Source: Roseibacillus sp.
GTDB lineage: Bacteria > Verrucomicrobiota > Verrucomicrobiia > Verrucomicrobiales > Akkermansiaceae
Length of the DNA: 32,686 bases
Assembly (NCBI GenBank): GCA_002686085.1
Contig: NZAC01000055.1
Coordinates: 1-32,686, forward strand
Direction of reading: 5' to 3'
Each line of letters opens with the position of its first letter. The first letter of the stretch is position 1. The translations under genes were made by a program, and so were the position numbers. Positions 10,123 through 17,651 of this stretch are shown here, one piece after another. Below the pieces are notes generated by a model, which saw nothing but the letters and a program-made list of their open reading frames with translations, was not told the DNA's origin and did no database searches.

Positions 10123-11334
10123 TTAGAATACAATTTCGACTGGATCGCCGTCCATCTCCCACTCTGGAAACGGGTCGACAAACTGGTTTTGCCACTTCTG
10201 TTCGTCGGTGGACAATTCGGCCTCGGTAAGCAGACAATGGTCGAGCATCGAGATAAGTCCTTTCCGATCCATGCCACGACCAATAAGCACAATCTCCTGA
10301 CGGCAGTCACCGTTGCCATCCTCCCAGACCCTTTCAATATGACTACGGTCCTCGGGCCAGTGGTCGCGGGGGACGGCAGCCCAGAAATACCCCGCACATT
10401 GGTGCCTCGCGACAGCACCGGCTTGCGACCAGAATCCGGCAGTCTTCAGACGGGTTGCCAGCCAGAACACTCCTTTCGATCGAATGACACCGGGCCATTC
10501 GCGCTTCAGGCAGTCATAGAACCGCTGCGGATGAAAAGGGATCCGCCGCTCGTAAATAAAGTTACTGATCCCGTATTCCTCGGTCTCGGGTGTATGCTCG
10601 ACAAGTGAATCGAGCCAACCCTGATGCTTTGAAGCACGCTCAGGATCATACCGTCCTGTGCCCAGCACGGCATCAAGAGGCACATCAGAATTCACGGAAT
10701 CGTGGATTACGGCCTGAGGATTGAGCGCTCGGATCATCCCATGAACTTTGTGACGTTCTTTCGGCGAGATGAGGTCGACCTTGTTGACAAGCACCACATC
10801 AGAAAAATCGATTTGGTCAGAAAGCAGGTCCACGATCGTACGCTCATCTTCTTCCCCAACCGCCTGCCCCCGATCCGCGAGCCGCTCGGTTGTCGAGTAA
10901 TCGCGGAGGAAGTTGGGCGCATCCACCACCGTCACCATCGTGTCAATCTCAGCAATATCCCCGAGCGACGCGCCATTCTCATCCTCAAAGGTGAAGGTTT
11001 CGGCGACTGGCATAGGTTCCGAAACACCTGTTGATTCTATGACGAGGTGATCAAAACGCCCTTCCCGAGCCAGCTTCCCAACCTCTTGAAGAAGATCCTC
11101 TCGCAGCGTGCAGCAGATACAGCCGTTGGACATCTCGACCATTTTTTCTTCGGTGTGGGAAAGCGCAGCATCGCCATTGCGAACGAGATCGGCGTCGACG
11201 TTCACCTCGGACATGTCGTTAACAATCACCGCCACCTTGCGGCCGTCGCGGTTGCGCAAGATGTGATTGAGGAGCGTTGTTTTACCTGCGCCGAGAAACC
11301 CGGAAAGGACGGTAACAGGGAGCTTACTTTTCAT
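10123..11334 (-). CDS. COG0523/CobW-type G3E GTPase, canonical metal site
   Basis: 403 residues from the ATG at 11334; upstream in-frame starts fall inside the preceding gene. The P-loop GFLGAGKTT is at 12-20, the NDMSEVNVD switch region at 39-47, the metal-binding CICC at 72-75, ESTG follows in the Walker B region, and NKVD provides guanine specificity. The C-terminal CobW_C domain includes HPQRFYDCL and [12 protein letters not shown]0523 GTPases insert or buffer metals such as zinc; NDMSEVN-type members are often tied to zinc scarcity, but the metal cannot be read from sequence alone. It is the last gene of the seven-gene cluster, 13 bases after a divergent paralogue that lacks CICC. Confidence 0.93.
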   Translation of the reverse strand: MKSKLPVTVLSGFLGAGKTTLLNHILRNRDGRKVAVIVNDMSEVNVDADLVRNGDAALSHTEEKMVEMSNGCICCTLREDLLQEVGKLAREGRFDHLVIESTGVSEPMPVAETFTFEDENGASLGDIAEIDTMVTVVDAPNFLRDYSTTERLADRGQAVGEEDERTIVDLLSDQIDFSDVVLVNKVDLISPKERHKVHGMIRALNPQAVIHDSVNSDVPLDAVLGTGRYDPERASKHQGWLDSLVEHTPETEEYGISNFIYERRIPFHPQRFYDCLKREWPGVIRSKGVFWLATRLKTAGFWSQAGAVARHQCAGYFWAAVPRDHWPEDRSHIERVWEDGNGDCRQEIVLIGRGMDRKGLISMLDHCLLTEAELSTDEQKWQNQFVDPFPEWEMDGDPVEIVF

Positions 11335-11347
11335 CTGTTCAGGGAGG

Positions 11348-12541
11348 CTAGTCAATCTGGCGAAGGGTTTGAGGCCAAGGGTCTGGGAAGGTTTCGCCGC
11401 GTTCCCACGCGGCAATCTCGTCATCTGTACACAGCGCCGAACGGAGAGCTTGAGCAAACGTGTTACAAGCATCCGGAAGACCAATAAGAGTAAGTTCGTT
11501 GTGGCGATCCCCGAAAACCGGGTGGGCAGATTCGAGGCGACTCTTGAGCAGTTCGATCTCTTCAGGAAGTAGTCTGCCGTCTACATTGCGCACGATTTCA
11601 GCACGCCAATACCCGGTGAGCTCAAGAGCTATCTGACTCCCGGATTGTTGCCAAAGAAGGACATGCGCCGGCCTCGAGGCGAGCCAGAGGTAGCCTTTAG
11701 TACGATACAGACCCGTGCTGAGCTTGTTGCTGACGGCCTCATAGAGGCGCTCCGGATGAAAAGGCCGCGGGTCGCGGATGACGGTAGCTTCAACCTCAGA
11801 GGCGGTGGCATTACTGTCGGCAAGACCAAGCTGGTCGGCCCGGCTCTTAAGGGCTGCAAGGTTTGGGGCAGGAGTCGCCTCAAACTGAGGCAAAAGCAGA
11901 CCGGCTTGCGCGGAAAGTCCGACGGTGGCATCGGGCTGAAGGGCGCGTAGGATGCGCACCTGAGCGTCAGCAACGGACTGCGGAATGGTGTCGACCTTGG
12001 TAAGGATAATAATGCTCGCAAAGGCAATTTGTTCGGCGAGCACGTGTGCTGCCTGAAGAAGAGCGGGATCGCTCCCCACGGAGGCCTCACCAGTGAGGAC
12101 CCGACCATCAGAAAAATCGCGGTGGAGGTTGAGGGCGTCGACAGTAACAATGAAATGCCTGAGGAAGAAACGAGAGTCTTGGGTGAGGGCCGAAATCAGT
12201 GGCCAAGGCCGGGCAGCTCCAGTGCTTTCGCAGAGCACCTGCGGCGGGGGGGGATCGAGCAGGGCAATCTGTCCAAGGATACGAGCAAGAGATGGCTTGA
12301 GCTGTTCCCGGGCATGAACCCCGTGGAGAGCGGCAACACGATCGCGCAGTTCACCGGGAGCCGTGTCAGCACCCTCGTCGGAGAGTAGCTCAGCATCAAT
12401 CCCAAGCTCGCTAAGGTCATGCACTACAAGGGCGGCCTCTCGGAGGGCCTCTTCCCGCCTCCAGCGCCGGAGCAGCGTGGTTTTTCCCGAACCTAAAAAT
12501 CCAGAGAGAACTGTGACTGGTATTCTTGAATCGCCAGTCAT
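11348..12541 (-). CDS. COG0523-like G3E GTPase paralogue lacking the CxCC metal site
   Basis: 397 residues. The start ATG at 12541 overlaps the stop of the preceding gene as ATGA. GTPase elements are kept: P-loop GFLGSGKTT (14-22), HDLSELGID (41-49, the counterpart of NDMSEVNVD), CESTGAARP, and LTKVD as a slightly altered guanine-specificity motif. The CobW_C half is also kept ([21 protein letters not shown]). Where family members carry CxCC, this protein has GVHAR (74-78), so the usual metal-binding thiols are gone. It is clearly homologous to the next gene along most of its length, consistent with tandem duplication followed by divergence. It may be a regulatory or structural partner of the canonical GTPase. 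The coupling with the 150-residue gene upstream suggests the two products interact. Confidence 0.88.
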   Translation of the reverse strand: MTGDSRIPVTVLSGFLGSGKTTLLRRWRREEALREAALVVHDLSELGIDAELLSDEGADTAPGELRDRVAALHGVHAREQLKPSLARILGQIALLDPPPPQVLCESTGAARPWPLISALTQDSRFFLRHFIVTVDALNLHRDFSDGRVLTGEASVGSDPALLQAAHVLAEQIAFASIIILTKVDTIPQSVADAQVRILRALQPDATVGLSAQAGLLLPQFEATPAPNLAALKSRADQLGLADSNATASEVEATVIRDPRPFHPERLYEAVSNKLSTGLYRTKGYLWLASRPAHVLLWQQSGSQIALELTGYWRAEIVRNVDGRLLPEEIELLKSRLESAHPVFGDRHNELTLIGLPDACNTFAQALRSALCTDDEIAAWERGETFPDPWPQTLRQID

Positions 12542-12990
12542 GATTCCTTCGGTGAACAAAAGATCGCTTCCATAAGATCGAGGCATTCCAGCCAGAACTT
12601 GGCGTTCATCGCATCATAGCGGATCGAATCGGGGCCTGTTTTGGTTGTAAATAGAATGTTACTTGGCTCTTCCACCAGCTCATCGAAAAGACGATTGAGG
12701 CAATACCCATGGATCTCATCGCGGGCGCCGCCTACCGGCGTGCCTGGACGGCCTTGGGCGTGGTCACGAAGCGCACCAAGGACAGAGCTCAGGTCGGACG
12801 CGCCGAGCTTAATATTCAGGGGAATGGCAGCCTGCCGATGATCTTCAACAATTGCAGCAAGTCGCTTGACGACCCGTTTTGCCTCTCCCTTCCTATCGGC
12901 GATATCTTGATCGGCTTCGGGAAGAGAAGGAACCTCCGTTCCCATCTCAAACAGGGGACGGACGGTGTCGGGCCGGGTATCACGTTTCAT
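12538..12990 (-). CDS. Unrecognised 150-residue protein of the metal-related cluster
   Basis: I do not recognise a family. The protein is soluble in appearance, without a signal peptide or membrane segment. The N-terminal third is charged (AEAKR-type, helical), with a middle IKLGASDLSSVLGALRD and a C-terminal part containing GYCLNRLFDELVEE and WLECLDLMEAIFC. Three cysteines are scattered and form no clear metal motif. The gene lies 18 bases after the permease gene and overlaps the next GTPase gene by four bases (ATGA), so it is very likely translated together with that GTPase. A partner or adaptor role is possible but is inference only. Confidence 0.75.
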   Translation of the reverse strand: MKRDTRPDTVRPLFEMGTEVPSLPEADQDIADRKGEAKRVVKRLAAIVEDHRQAAIPLNIKLGASDLSSVLGALRDHAQGRPGTPVGGARDEIHGYCLNRLFDELVEEPSNILFTTKTGPDSIRYDAMNAKFWLECLDLMEAIFCSPKES

Positions 12991-13008
12991 GGTCTGGACA
13001 GCGGATCG

Positions 13009-14001
13009 TCAGGAGCGAGCCTGTTCCGGCAGGGATTGGGGACGGCGTAATCTCGCGCCTTTTCTCAAAAAGAGCTGCGCGAGTGCGATAAGGTGGGGGA
13101 ACTCTACGAGCAACCCGATGATCAGTGCGGCGTGGATCAAGGGCTGATCAGGAATAGCAATCATGGTTAGGCCGAGTATCAAAGGAGCATTTCTTGCAGC
13201 GGTGGTCATCGCTAATAGGACGTGCTGGGGGTGATTCAGGCGAAACCAACGGGCCAGCACTTCACCTAAAGCCCAAGACACGAGGAAAAACAGGGACACC
13301 GCTAACAAGATTTGCACGAGAGCCAGAGGGTTAGCGGTCAGGGTGCTCGTGTGCTGACCGAAGAGACAGAGCGCGACCAGTGCAATCACCCAATAAACGA
13401 GATTGCCACTGAGCGAGGATAACTTTTCAAAGTGATCCTTCCGCAGGAGTCGCGTCAGAACCAGACGCAACACCACGGCGCACAAAAGGGGAAAAAGAAA
13501 CCACTGAGCCAGAGTTGCATTCAGCCCCCCGAGATCTGTGCCACTTTGAGATCCAGTGACCAGACCCAGATAGATGGGAAAGAGAAGGAGTTGACTGATC
13601 AAATTTACCGGCAGCAACACTGCACCCAGCGCCACATCACCCTTCGCCATTCGTGTGAATCCGAGGAACCAATCCGTACATGGAAAGAGAAAGTAGAGCA
13701 GCAGGCCCGCGAATAACGCCGACTCGCGAGGAAAAAAGAGAGAAGCAATTCCCCACCCTGCCAGTGGGATCAATACAAAGTTCGCTACCCACGCCAGACT
13801 GAGAAACGGCAGATGTCGAGTTACCTGGCGAAGCGGATCGAAGCGTACTTCAAAAAAAAGCAGCACCAATAACCCAAAAAGAAGAGCATCTATAAAGGTC
13901 CCTAGAAACTTTCCAGTCTCCGGCAGCAGGCTCCCCAAGACTAATCCGGCCGCTATGGCCATTGGCAAAAGCCATGGCGTGATCTTAGCGGATTGGATCA
14001 T
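13009..14001 (-). CDS. ACR3/bile-acid-symporter superfamily permease (arsenic resistance protein-like)
   Basis: 330 residues, strongly hydrophobic with about nine to ten membrane segments. The start ATG at 14001 overlaps the stop of the flavoprotein gene as ATGA. Segments typical of proteins annotated as arsenic resistance or bile acid:sodium symporter family are visible: FLFPCTDWFLGFTRMAKGD (Cys at 108), LPVNLISQLLLFPIYL, and in the last third TTAARNAPLILG and LLVEFPHLIALAQ. Family members move arsenite, anions or organic acids; the conserved cysteine matches the thiol used by ACR3 proteins. No ArsR or ArsC gene is nearby, and the neighbours are metal-chaperone GTPases, so the cargo here may not be arsenic. 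Confidence 0.85.
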   Translation of the reverse strand: MIQSAKITPWLLPMAIAAGLVLGSLLPETGKFLGTFIDALLFGLLVLLFFEVRFDPLRQVTRHLPFLSLAWVANFVLIPLAGWGIASLFFPRESALFAGLLLYFLFPCTDWFLGFTRMAKGDVALGAVLLPVNLISQLLLFPIYLGLVTGSQSGTDLGGLNATLAQWFLFPLLCAVVLRLVLTRLLRKDHFEKLSSLSGNLVYWVIALVALCLFGQHTSTLTANPLALVQILLAVSLFFLVSWALGEVLARWFRLNHPQHVLLAMTTAARNAPLILGLTMIAIPDQPLIHAALIIGLLVEFPHLIALAQLFLRKGARLRRPQSLPEQARS

Positions 14002-15185
14002 GATGCAAAGGACTCTGGCTCGGGAGCAGAATCCGTGGGGTCGATTGCGCATTCACAGTTCGTGCAGCAATCAAGGTCGGTATTCATAAAGCCCGCCTTG
14101 AGGTAGGGCATGAGCTTTTCGTCCACCTCTGACTTACCAAGACGTGTTGCTATCTCGAGCGCGATCACACCGAAACGAGCCCGGAACTTGTAGATGAAGC
14201 AGAACAGAGCATTCCGGTGAACCAGAGCTGGCCCGGAGTAGAAGAGCCCGGGAACAAGTGTGGATTCGTCAGCCTCTTCACTAAAGACCGGGAGCCCATT
14301 CTTATCATGATCGAAGAGATGCTCAATTGGACCGAGACCAGAGTGAAAACCGTTGGCAAGAATCGGTCGGGTCTTGGATACCGAAGGAATATCATCCTGG
14401 TCACGCAAGGTCCACCAACCTTCGCATTCCTCAATCTGGCGAACATCGGTATTATTGACGAGATCCAGATTCTTCGCCTTGTCCGATGTTCGAAGCAATT
14501 CACGCAGACGGTCGAGGGTACGTGGGCTGAGCGACCGCGACGGATCTGGATGGTCTGACGACCAAGGTTCACCACGTGAAAGGAGGCGCACCGACTTCCC
14601 CAAGGCTACCAAGTTCAGTGCCGCATCCACTCCGCTTTCGTAACCCCCGATGACCGTGAACTGGTCTCCCTCGAGCGCGCTCCAATCCTCCACTTTTGAC
14701 GAGTGCAGCGCATGGTGCGCTCCTGGGAAGGCGTCTTCGCGGGGAGAAAAGAACTGCCCAGCAGCCCAGACCACATAATCAGCAACGATATTTCCCTTGT
14801 TGCTGTCAGCAATGAACTGGCCCTCCTCTTTTCTCAAGGCACTCACGCGGATCCCGGTGCGCACCGGTAGTTGATGATGGGCTGCAACGGCTTGCAGGTA
14901 GTCCGCGTAATGGCGACCCTCCGGGTGCTGGGTCCGCAGAAAATCCGCTGGAGAAGTCTCTGGATCGATCGCATTGAGATCCGTGAGGCCGAAGGAATTG
15001 GAGTGAAACGACGGCGTCAGCAAAGACATCTGACGTGGCCAATTCCGGAAAGCCGCGCCGACTTCTCGCGCATCGATCACCGTCATATCGATAACTCCCG
15101 CCCGTTTAAGAGCCGCGGCCACACCGAGACCCGCCGGTCCCGCCCCGATAATGAGCACCCCTGTATGGAGGATTTCCTCACTCAT
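13998..15185 (-). CDS. CzcO-like FAD/NAD(P)-dependent flavoprotein with cysteine-rich tail
   Basis: 395 residues from the ATG at 15185. The FAD-binding Rossmann motif GAGPAGLG is at 14-21. FRNWPRQMSLLTPSF follows, then a second dinucleotide motif GGYESG (180-185) and ATG-like WAAGQFFSP near 140. The overall layout matches COG2072 (CzcO) putative flavoprotein monooxygenases. The C-terminus carries DLDCCTNCEC, with cysteines at 373, 374, 377 and 379, a possible metal or redox site outside the core fold. It overlaps the permease gene by ATGA, so the two are probably made together. An oxidase acting on a metal-linked small molecule exported by the permease would fit, but the substrate is unknown. 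Confidence 0.87.
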   Translation of the reverse strand: MSEEILHTGVLIIGAGPAGLGVAAALKRAGVIDMTVIDAREVGAAFRNWPRQMSLLTPSFHSNSFGLTDLNAIDPETSPADFLRTQHPEGRHYADYLQAVAAHHQLPVRTGIRVSALRKEEGQFIADSNKGNIVADYVVWAAGQFFSPREDAFPGAHHALHSSKVEDWSALEGDQFTVIGGYESGVDAALNLVALGKSVRLLSRGEPWSSDHPDPSRSLSPRTLDRLRELLRTSDKAKNLDLVNNTDVRQIEECEGWWTLRDQDDIPSVSKTRPILANGFHSGLGPIEHLFDHDKNGLPVFSEEADESTLVPGLFYSGPALVHRNALFCFIYKFRARFGVIALEIATRLGKSEVDEKLMPYLKAGFMNTDLDCCTNCECAIDPTDSAPEPESFAS

Positions 15186-15284
15186 CACAACACAGGGTTC
15201 GTGCAGGTGCACTGATTCCAAGAGCACCACAGGCTTAACCGTGACGAGAGCTCAAGCAAAGGCCCGTAAAATAGTTCGCTCATT

Positions 15285-15494
15285 TTACAACTCTGCGAGT
15301 GTTTGCTCGAACCAACTAAGGACCTGATCCCGATGGGCAGCACCATACGCCTTGAGAAGAGCGCGGGTGGAGGGGTCCCCATCATCAGACAAGGCTTCAA
15401 TACGGCTCTTGCAATACGCCTCATCAAGCGTGAGCTTGGCATTCTCTGTCATTTCAGCCCTCCAGTGGGCATAGCTTTCGTAGGTAAAATCCAT
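15285..15494 (-). CDS. Small unrecognised protein (69 residues)
   Basis: Acidic, Ala/Glu-rich, probably helical and cytoplasmic; it contains DEAYCKSRIEALSDDGD and ends WFEQTLAEL. I do not recognise a family. The gene begins three bases after the stop of the 192-residue gene and precedes the flavoprotein gene by 99 bases, so it fits the operon. Start ATG at 15494. Coding status rests mainly on this tight spacing and the lack of a better candidate in the interval. Confidence 0.65.
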   Translation of the reverse strand: MDFTYESYAHWRAEMTENAKLTLDEAYCKSRIEALSDDGDPSTRALLKAYGAAHRDQVLSWFEQTLAEL

Positions 15495-15497
15495 TGG

Positions 15498-16076
15498 TCA
15501 GCGGGCTTCTTCGAAACGTCGTGCGCGAGGTAACTCTGCCGGACAATCACGAAGTCCGATGACCCAACGGGTTGCCGATTCCGGCCGGAGCCAAGCTCGA
15601 GAACGCGGAAGCTTCTTGAAAAGTCGATGACAGCTTTCCCGGTAAGTTCCGCTCGTTAAACGCTGAACCTCCTTTTCGTGCGCAAGCCACCAATCAAGAA
15701 ATGGTCGCGTCAGCCTTTGCAGTAACTCATCGGTCCGGGCTGAGAAGCAATCCCTCGGATACTTTCCGGGCACTGGCGGCGTAGCACCACACCATCGGAC
15801 GCACCGACGAAGTGGCCGGATGAAGAGCATCCCGCCTTCCTCACTCAGCCAACCGGCATGAGAACCGTGCAATTCAATTGCTCCGTTCCTCCAGGGCAGG
15901 CGATAGCAGGAGGTCCCCTTTAACCCGGTCGAAGGGCGTTTCTGAAACCCCGTACGAAGGAAAAGGTTACCCTCCGAGTGCTCAGCATCCTTGCCCCAAA
16001 AATACATCTGCTGGTGTAATCCTGCCGCGAGATCGCGATACAAAGCTGTGAGCGGAGGGCTCTTAGATGGCGGCAT
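15498..16076 (-). CDS. Unrecognised 192-residue protein, first gene of the metal-related cluster
   Basis: The ATG at 16076 is preferred; an upstream in-frame start at 16151 would read through the palindromic operator-like site. The protein is basic, without signal peptide or membrane segments. It contains six cysteines (57, 92, 96, 110, 149, 178), including a CxxxC at 92-96, and several His and Trp residues (HGSHAGW, FLDWWLAHE). I do not recognise a family. As the first gene behind the operator-like palindrome, followed after three bases by the 69-residue gene, it probably opens the transcript that leads to the flavoprotein, permease and GTPases. The cysteines could bind metal, but there is no canonical zinc-finger spacing. 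Confidence 0.72.
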   Translation of the reverse strand: MPPSKSPPLTALYRDLAAGLHQQMYFWGKDAEHSEGNLFLRTGFQKRPSTGLKGTSCYRLPWRNGAIELHGSHAGWLSEEGGMLFIRPLRRCVRWCGATPPVPGKYPRDCFSARTDELLQRLTRPFLDWWLAHEKEVQRLTSGTYRESCHRLFKKLPRSRAWLRPESATRWVIGLRDCPAELPRARRFEEAR

Positions 16077-16105
16077 ACCGGTCTTTATCGCCAACAAATC
16101 TCTAA

Positions 16106-16120
16106 TGCAACTAATTTGCA
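16106..16120. promoter_or_regulatory. Fur-family-like operator palindrome upstream of metal cluster
   Basis: TGCAACTAATTTGCA: arms TGCAA and TTGCA are perfect inverted repeats around five bases, close to a 7-1-7 arrangement typical of Fur/Zur-family operators. An overlapping repeat AACTA...TAGTT spans 16109-16126. The site lies 30-44 bases before the first ATG of the seven-gene cluster. On the minus strand it overlaps a possible -35 (TTGCAT), with GATAAA about 15 bases further. Regulation by a metal-sensing repressor is inference; no regulator gene is present in the window. Confidence 0.45.
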
Positions 16121-16188
16121 CTAGTTGGGAGCTCGCTGAAACTTGGACCACATGACCTGCAATCTCGACAAATCATCTGAACGTTGAT

Positions 16189-16260
16189 TCCCAAAACGTA
16201 GAAGGCCCCGAAGTCGTTACACTTTGGGGCCTTAGGTCGTTACGGGGACAGAACTTGGAC
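16189..16260 (-). repeat. Degenerate copy of tRNA-fMet 3' end plus hairpin (left copy)
   Basis: This segment aligns with 17363-17435, which contains the 3' end of the intact initiator tRNA and its downstream hairpin. Most bases match, with about ten differences. The tRNA-derived part (16235-16260) covers the 3' acceptor strand and T arm; the rest of a tRNA is absent. Together the copies flank the serine hydrolase gene. It could be a decayed attachment-site duplicate or a small segmental duplication. Confidence 0.7.
16202..16233 (-). terminator. Hairpin terminator after the serine hydrolase gene
   Basis: AAGGCCCC at 16202-16209 pairs with GGGGCCTT at 16226-16233, and the stem extends inward through AAG/CTT for about 12 pairs with one imperfect position. 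On the minus strand a short T-run (CGTTTTGG) follows. It lies 33 bases beyond the serine hydrolase stop. Confidence 0.6.
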
Positions 16261-16265
16261 CCTGC

Positions 16266-17141
16266 TTAGAGCGAATAGCGTGCCTTGATCGCGGTGTAGG
16301 TTAGATTCGAGACCTCCCTGATGACGTTTCCGCGGCTGGCGATCCAGGACCCGTAGGACTTGTTACGCGTGCCACTGTCAATGATCCCGATCACTGCGTA
16401 AGGGTAGGACCGCCCATCATTTCCTTTCGCCACCAGAATCCCCATATCGCCACAGCACCGCGCCGTGCTTCCAGTCTTGTTGTAAACGCGGGTTCCTTGG
16501 GGAACACGCTTGGCATTCGTGTAGAGTCGGTCCCTGCCCGGCAAGCCCATCACTCGTAGAATTTCCTTTGAGTGAGGCAGAGTCCCAGACCACAGCGACT
16601 GAAGAAAACGTCCGTAGTCTCCTGCCGAGCAAAGGTTACGATACGTTCGACCTCCCGCCGGAACATACTCAACGAGATGAAGGTGCCTGCACAGCGATGG
16701 GTAATGCCGCTTGAGCAGGGCCGCGGTCGCGACTGGCCCCCCAGTCTGCCTCATCACCCAGTTGGTGGAAGCGTTGTTACTCTTCTGGATCATCAACTCC
16801 ATGTGCCGCCTGCTCGTGGAGCCATAAATGAGCCTACCGGCCCGCACCTGATGAAAAAACGCCAGGGCGAGATAGGGCTTGATCATACTGGCAGCCTGAA
16901 GTTGCTGGTTTTCGTTGATGCTCACCAGTGTCTTACCGGAGGTGAAGTCGTAGACCAGCCAAGCCGTACGCTCATTGGTCTGAAGCGCTCCCTTGCTCCG
17001 CAGCGATTTGACATAACGCTCTACCTCGCCCTCCAATCTACTCTCCGCTGCCTGACCCAATTGGCCGAACGCCAGCCAGCCAAGAGCAAGAGTGAGAAGA
17101 AAAACAGGGCACTTCACCAGGATTGGATAATCTGTTCGCAT
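16266..17141 (-). CDS. Class A beta-lactamase-like serine hydrolase, exported
   Basis: 291 residues with a long signal peptide or membrane anchor (about 10-31). The active-site motifs of the penicillin-recognising fold are present: SMIK (Ser85, Lys88), SNN (121-123) and KTGS (222-225). The omega-loop Glu-x-x-Leu-Asn of true class A beta-lactamases is not evident; the equivalent region reads EYVPAGGRTYRNL. It may therefore be a transpeptidase/carboxypeptidase-like or other hydrolase acting on cell-wall peptides. The gene is monocistronic, with a hairpin terminator behind it and a possible promoter at about 17168-17198. It sits between two copies of a tRNA-end repeat. Confidence 0.85.
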   Translation of the reverse strand: MRTDYPILVKCPVFLLTLALGWLAFGQLGQAAESRLEGEVERYVKSLRSKGALQTNERTAWLVYDFTSGKTLVSINENQQLQAASMIKPYLALAFFHQVRAGRLIYGSTSRRHMELMIQKSNNASTNWVMRQTGGPVATAALLKRHYPSLCRHLHLVEYVPAGGRTYRNLCSAGDYGRFLQSLWSGTLPHSKEILRVMGLPGRDRLYTNAKRVPQGTRVYNKTGSTARCCGDMGILVAKGNDGRSYPYAVIGIIDSGTRNKSYGSWIASRGNVIREVSNLTYTAIKARYSL

Positions 17142-17167
17142 GCTTCACCGGAATACTACAGAAACCC

Positions 17168-17198
17168 GTAATACTTTCACATCACAAATCTACGTCAA
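17168..17198 (-). promoter_or_regulatory. Possible promoter of serine hydrolase gene
   Basis: On the minus strand, TTGACG (17198-17193) is followed after 19 bases by TATTAC (17173-17168), about 27 bases before the ATG at 17141. The spacing is longer than ideal, so this is a tentative call. Confidence 0.3.
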
Positions 17199-17362
17199 AG
17201 CAGAAAGTGGGGCAAAACATCGACATCTCAGGTGGGGAGTGCGGGTGCAGCGGAGGTTCTATCCCGAACCGTCTGCCCTGAATCCCCTACCCTGAACCGT
17301 TTGCAGGAGGCGTGGTAAGGGATGCGGGAAAAGTGTCCACAGTTGGTGTTCACACCTGCCCG

Positions 17363-17411
17363 TCCCTGAAACGGAGAAGGCCCCGAAGTCGTTACACTTC
17401 AGGGCCTTCGT

Positions 17412-17435
<24 letters not shown>
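17363..17435 (-). repeat. tRNA-fMet 3' end plus hairpin (right, intact copy)
   Basis: Partner of the repeat at 16189-16260. It includes the 3' acceptor strand and T arm of the intact initiator tRNA and the hairpin downstream of it. The two copies are about 1.17 kb apart in direct orientation. Confidence 0.7.
17376..17409 (-). terminator. Hairpin terminator after tRNA-fMet
   Basis: GAAGGCCC at 17376-17383 pairs with GGGCCTTC at 17402-17409, and the stem continues inward through one G-U wobble (minus strand) and GAAG/CTTC, for 13 pairs in all. The T-run behind it is short. It begins two bases past the CCA end of the tRNA. Confidence 0.6.
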
Positions 17436-17488
<53 letters not shown>

Positions 17489-17651
17489 ATTTTTTGGCCT
17501 ACCCTCCCGGGCAGGCTGGGAAGCTAGGTGCGCGGAGAGAACCCTGCAAGGGAAAATCTCCGATCTCGTTCATAGCCCGGCTCCGGGGAATCCAGTGCCC
17601 CCGGAGCTTGCACCCCGACGCTGGATCGCGAACCTTTAGAATCAAGTGCCC

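Noticed and set aside
9955-10608. Plus-strand frame of 217 codons overlapping the end of the G3E GTPase gene
   Set aside because: More than two thirds is antisense to the GTPase C-terminal domain, and the rest has no motif.
13009-14001. Arsenic resistance operon interpretation of the permease
   Set aside because: No ArsR repressor, arsenate reductase or ArsA-like gene is nearby; the neighbours are COG0523 GTPases, so the arsenic role is kept only as one possibility.
15185-15284. Short palindrome GTGCA-GG-TGCAC near 15199-15212 as a second operator
   Set aside because: It lies in a 99-base intra-operon gap, differs from the upstream site, and shows no promoter elements; it may be chance.
17263-17300. 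Short repeats CCCGAACCGT / CCCTGAA / CCCTGAACCGT upstream of the serine hydrolase
   Set aside because: Only three short, imperfect copies without regular spacing; not enough for a CRISPR array or a defined iteron set.
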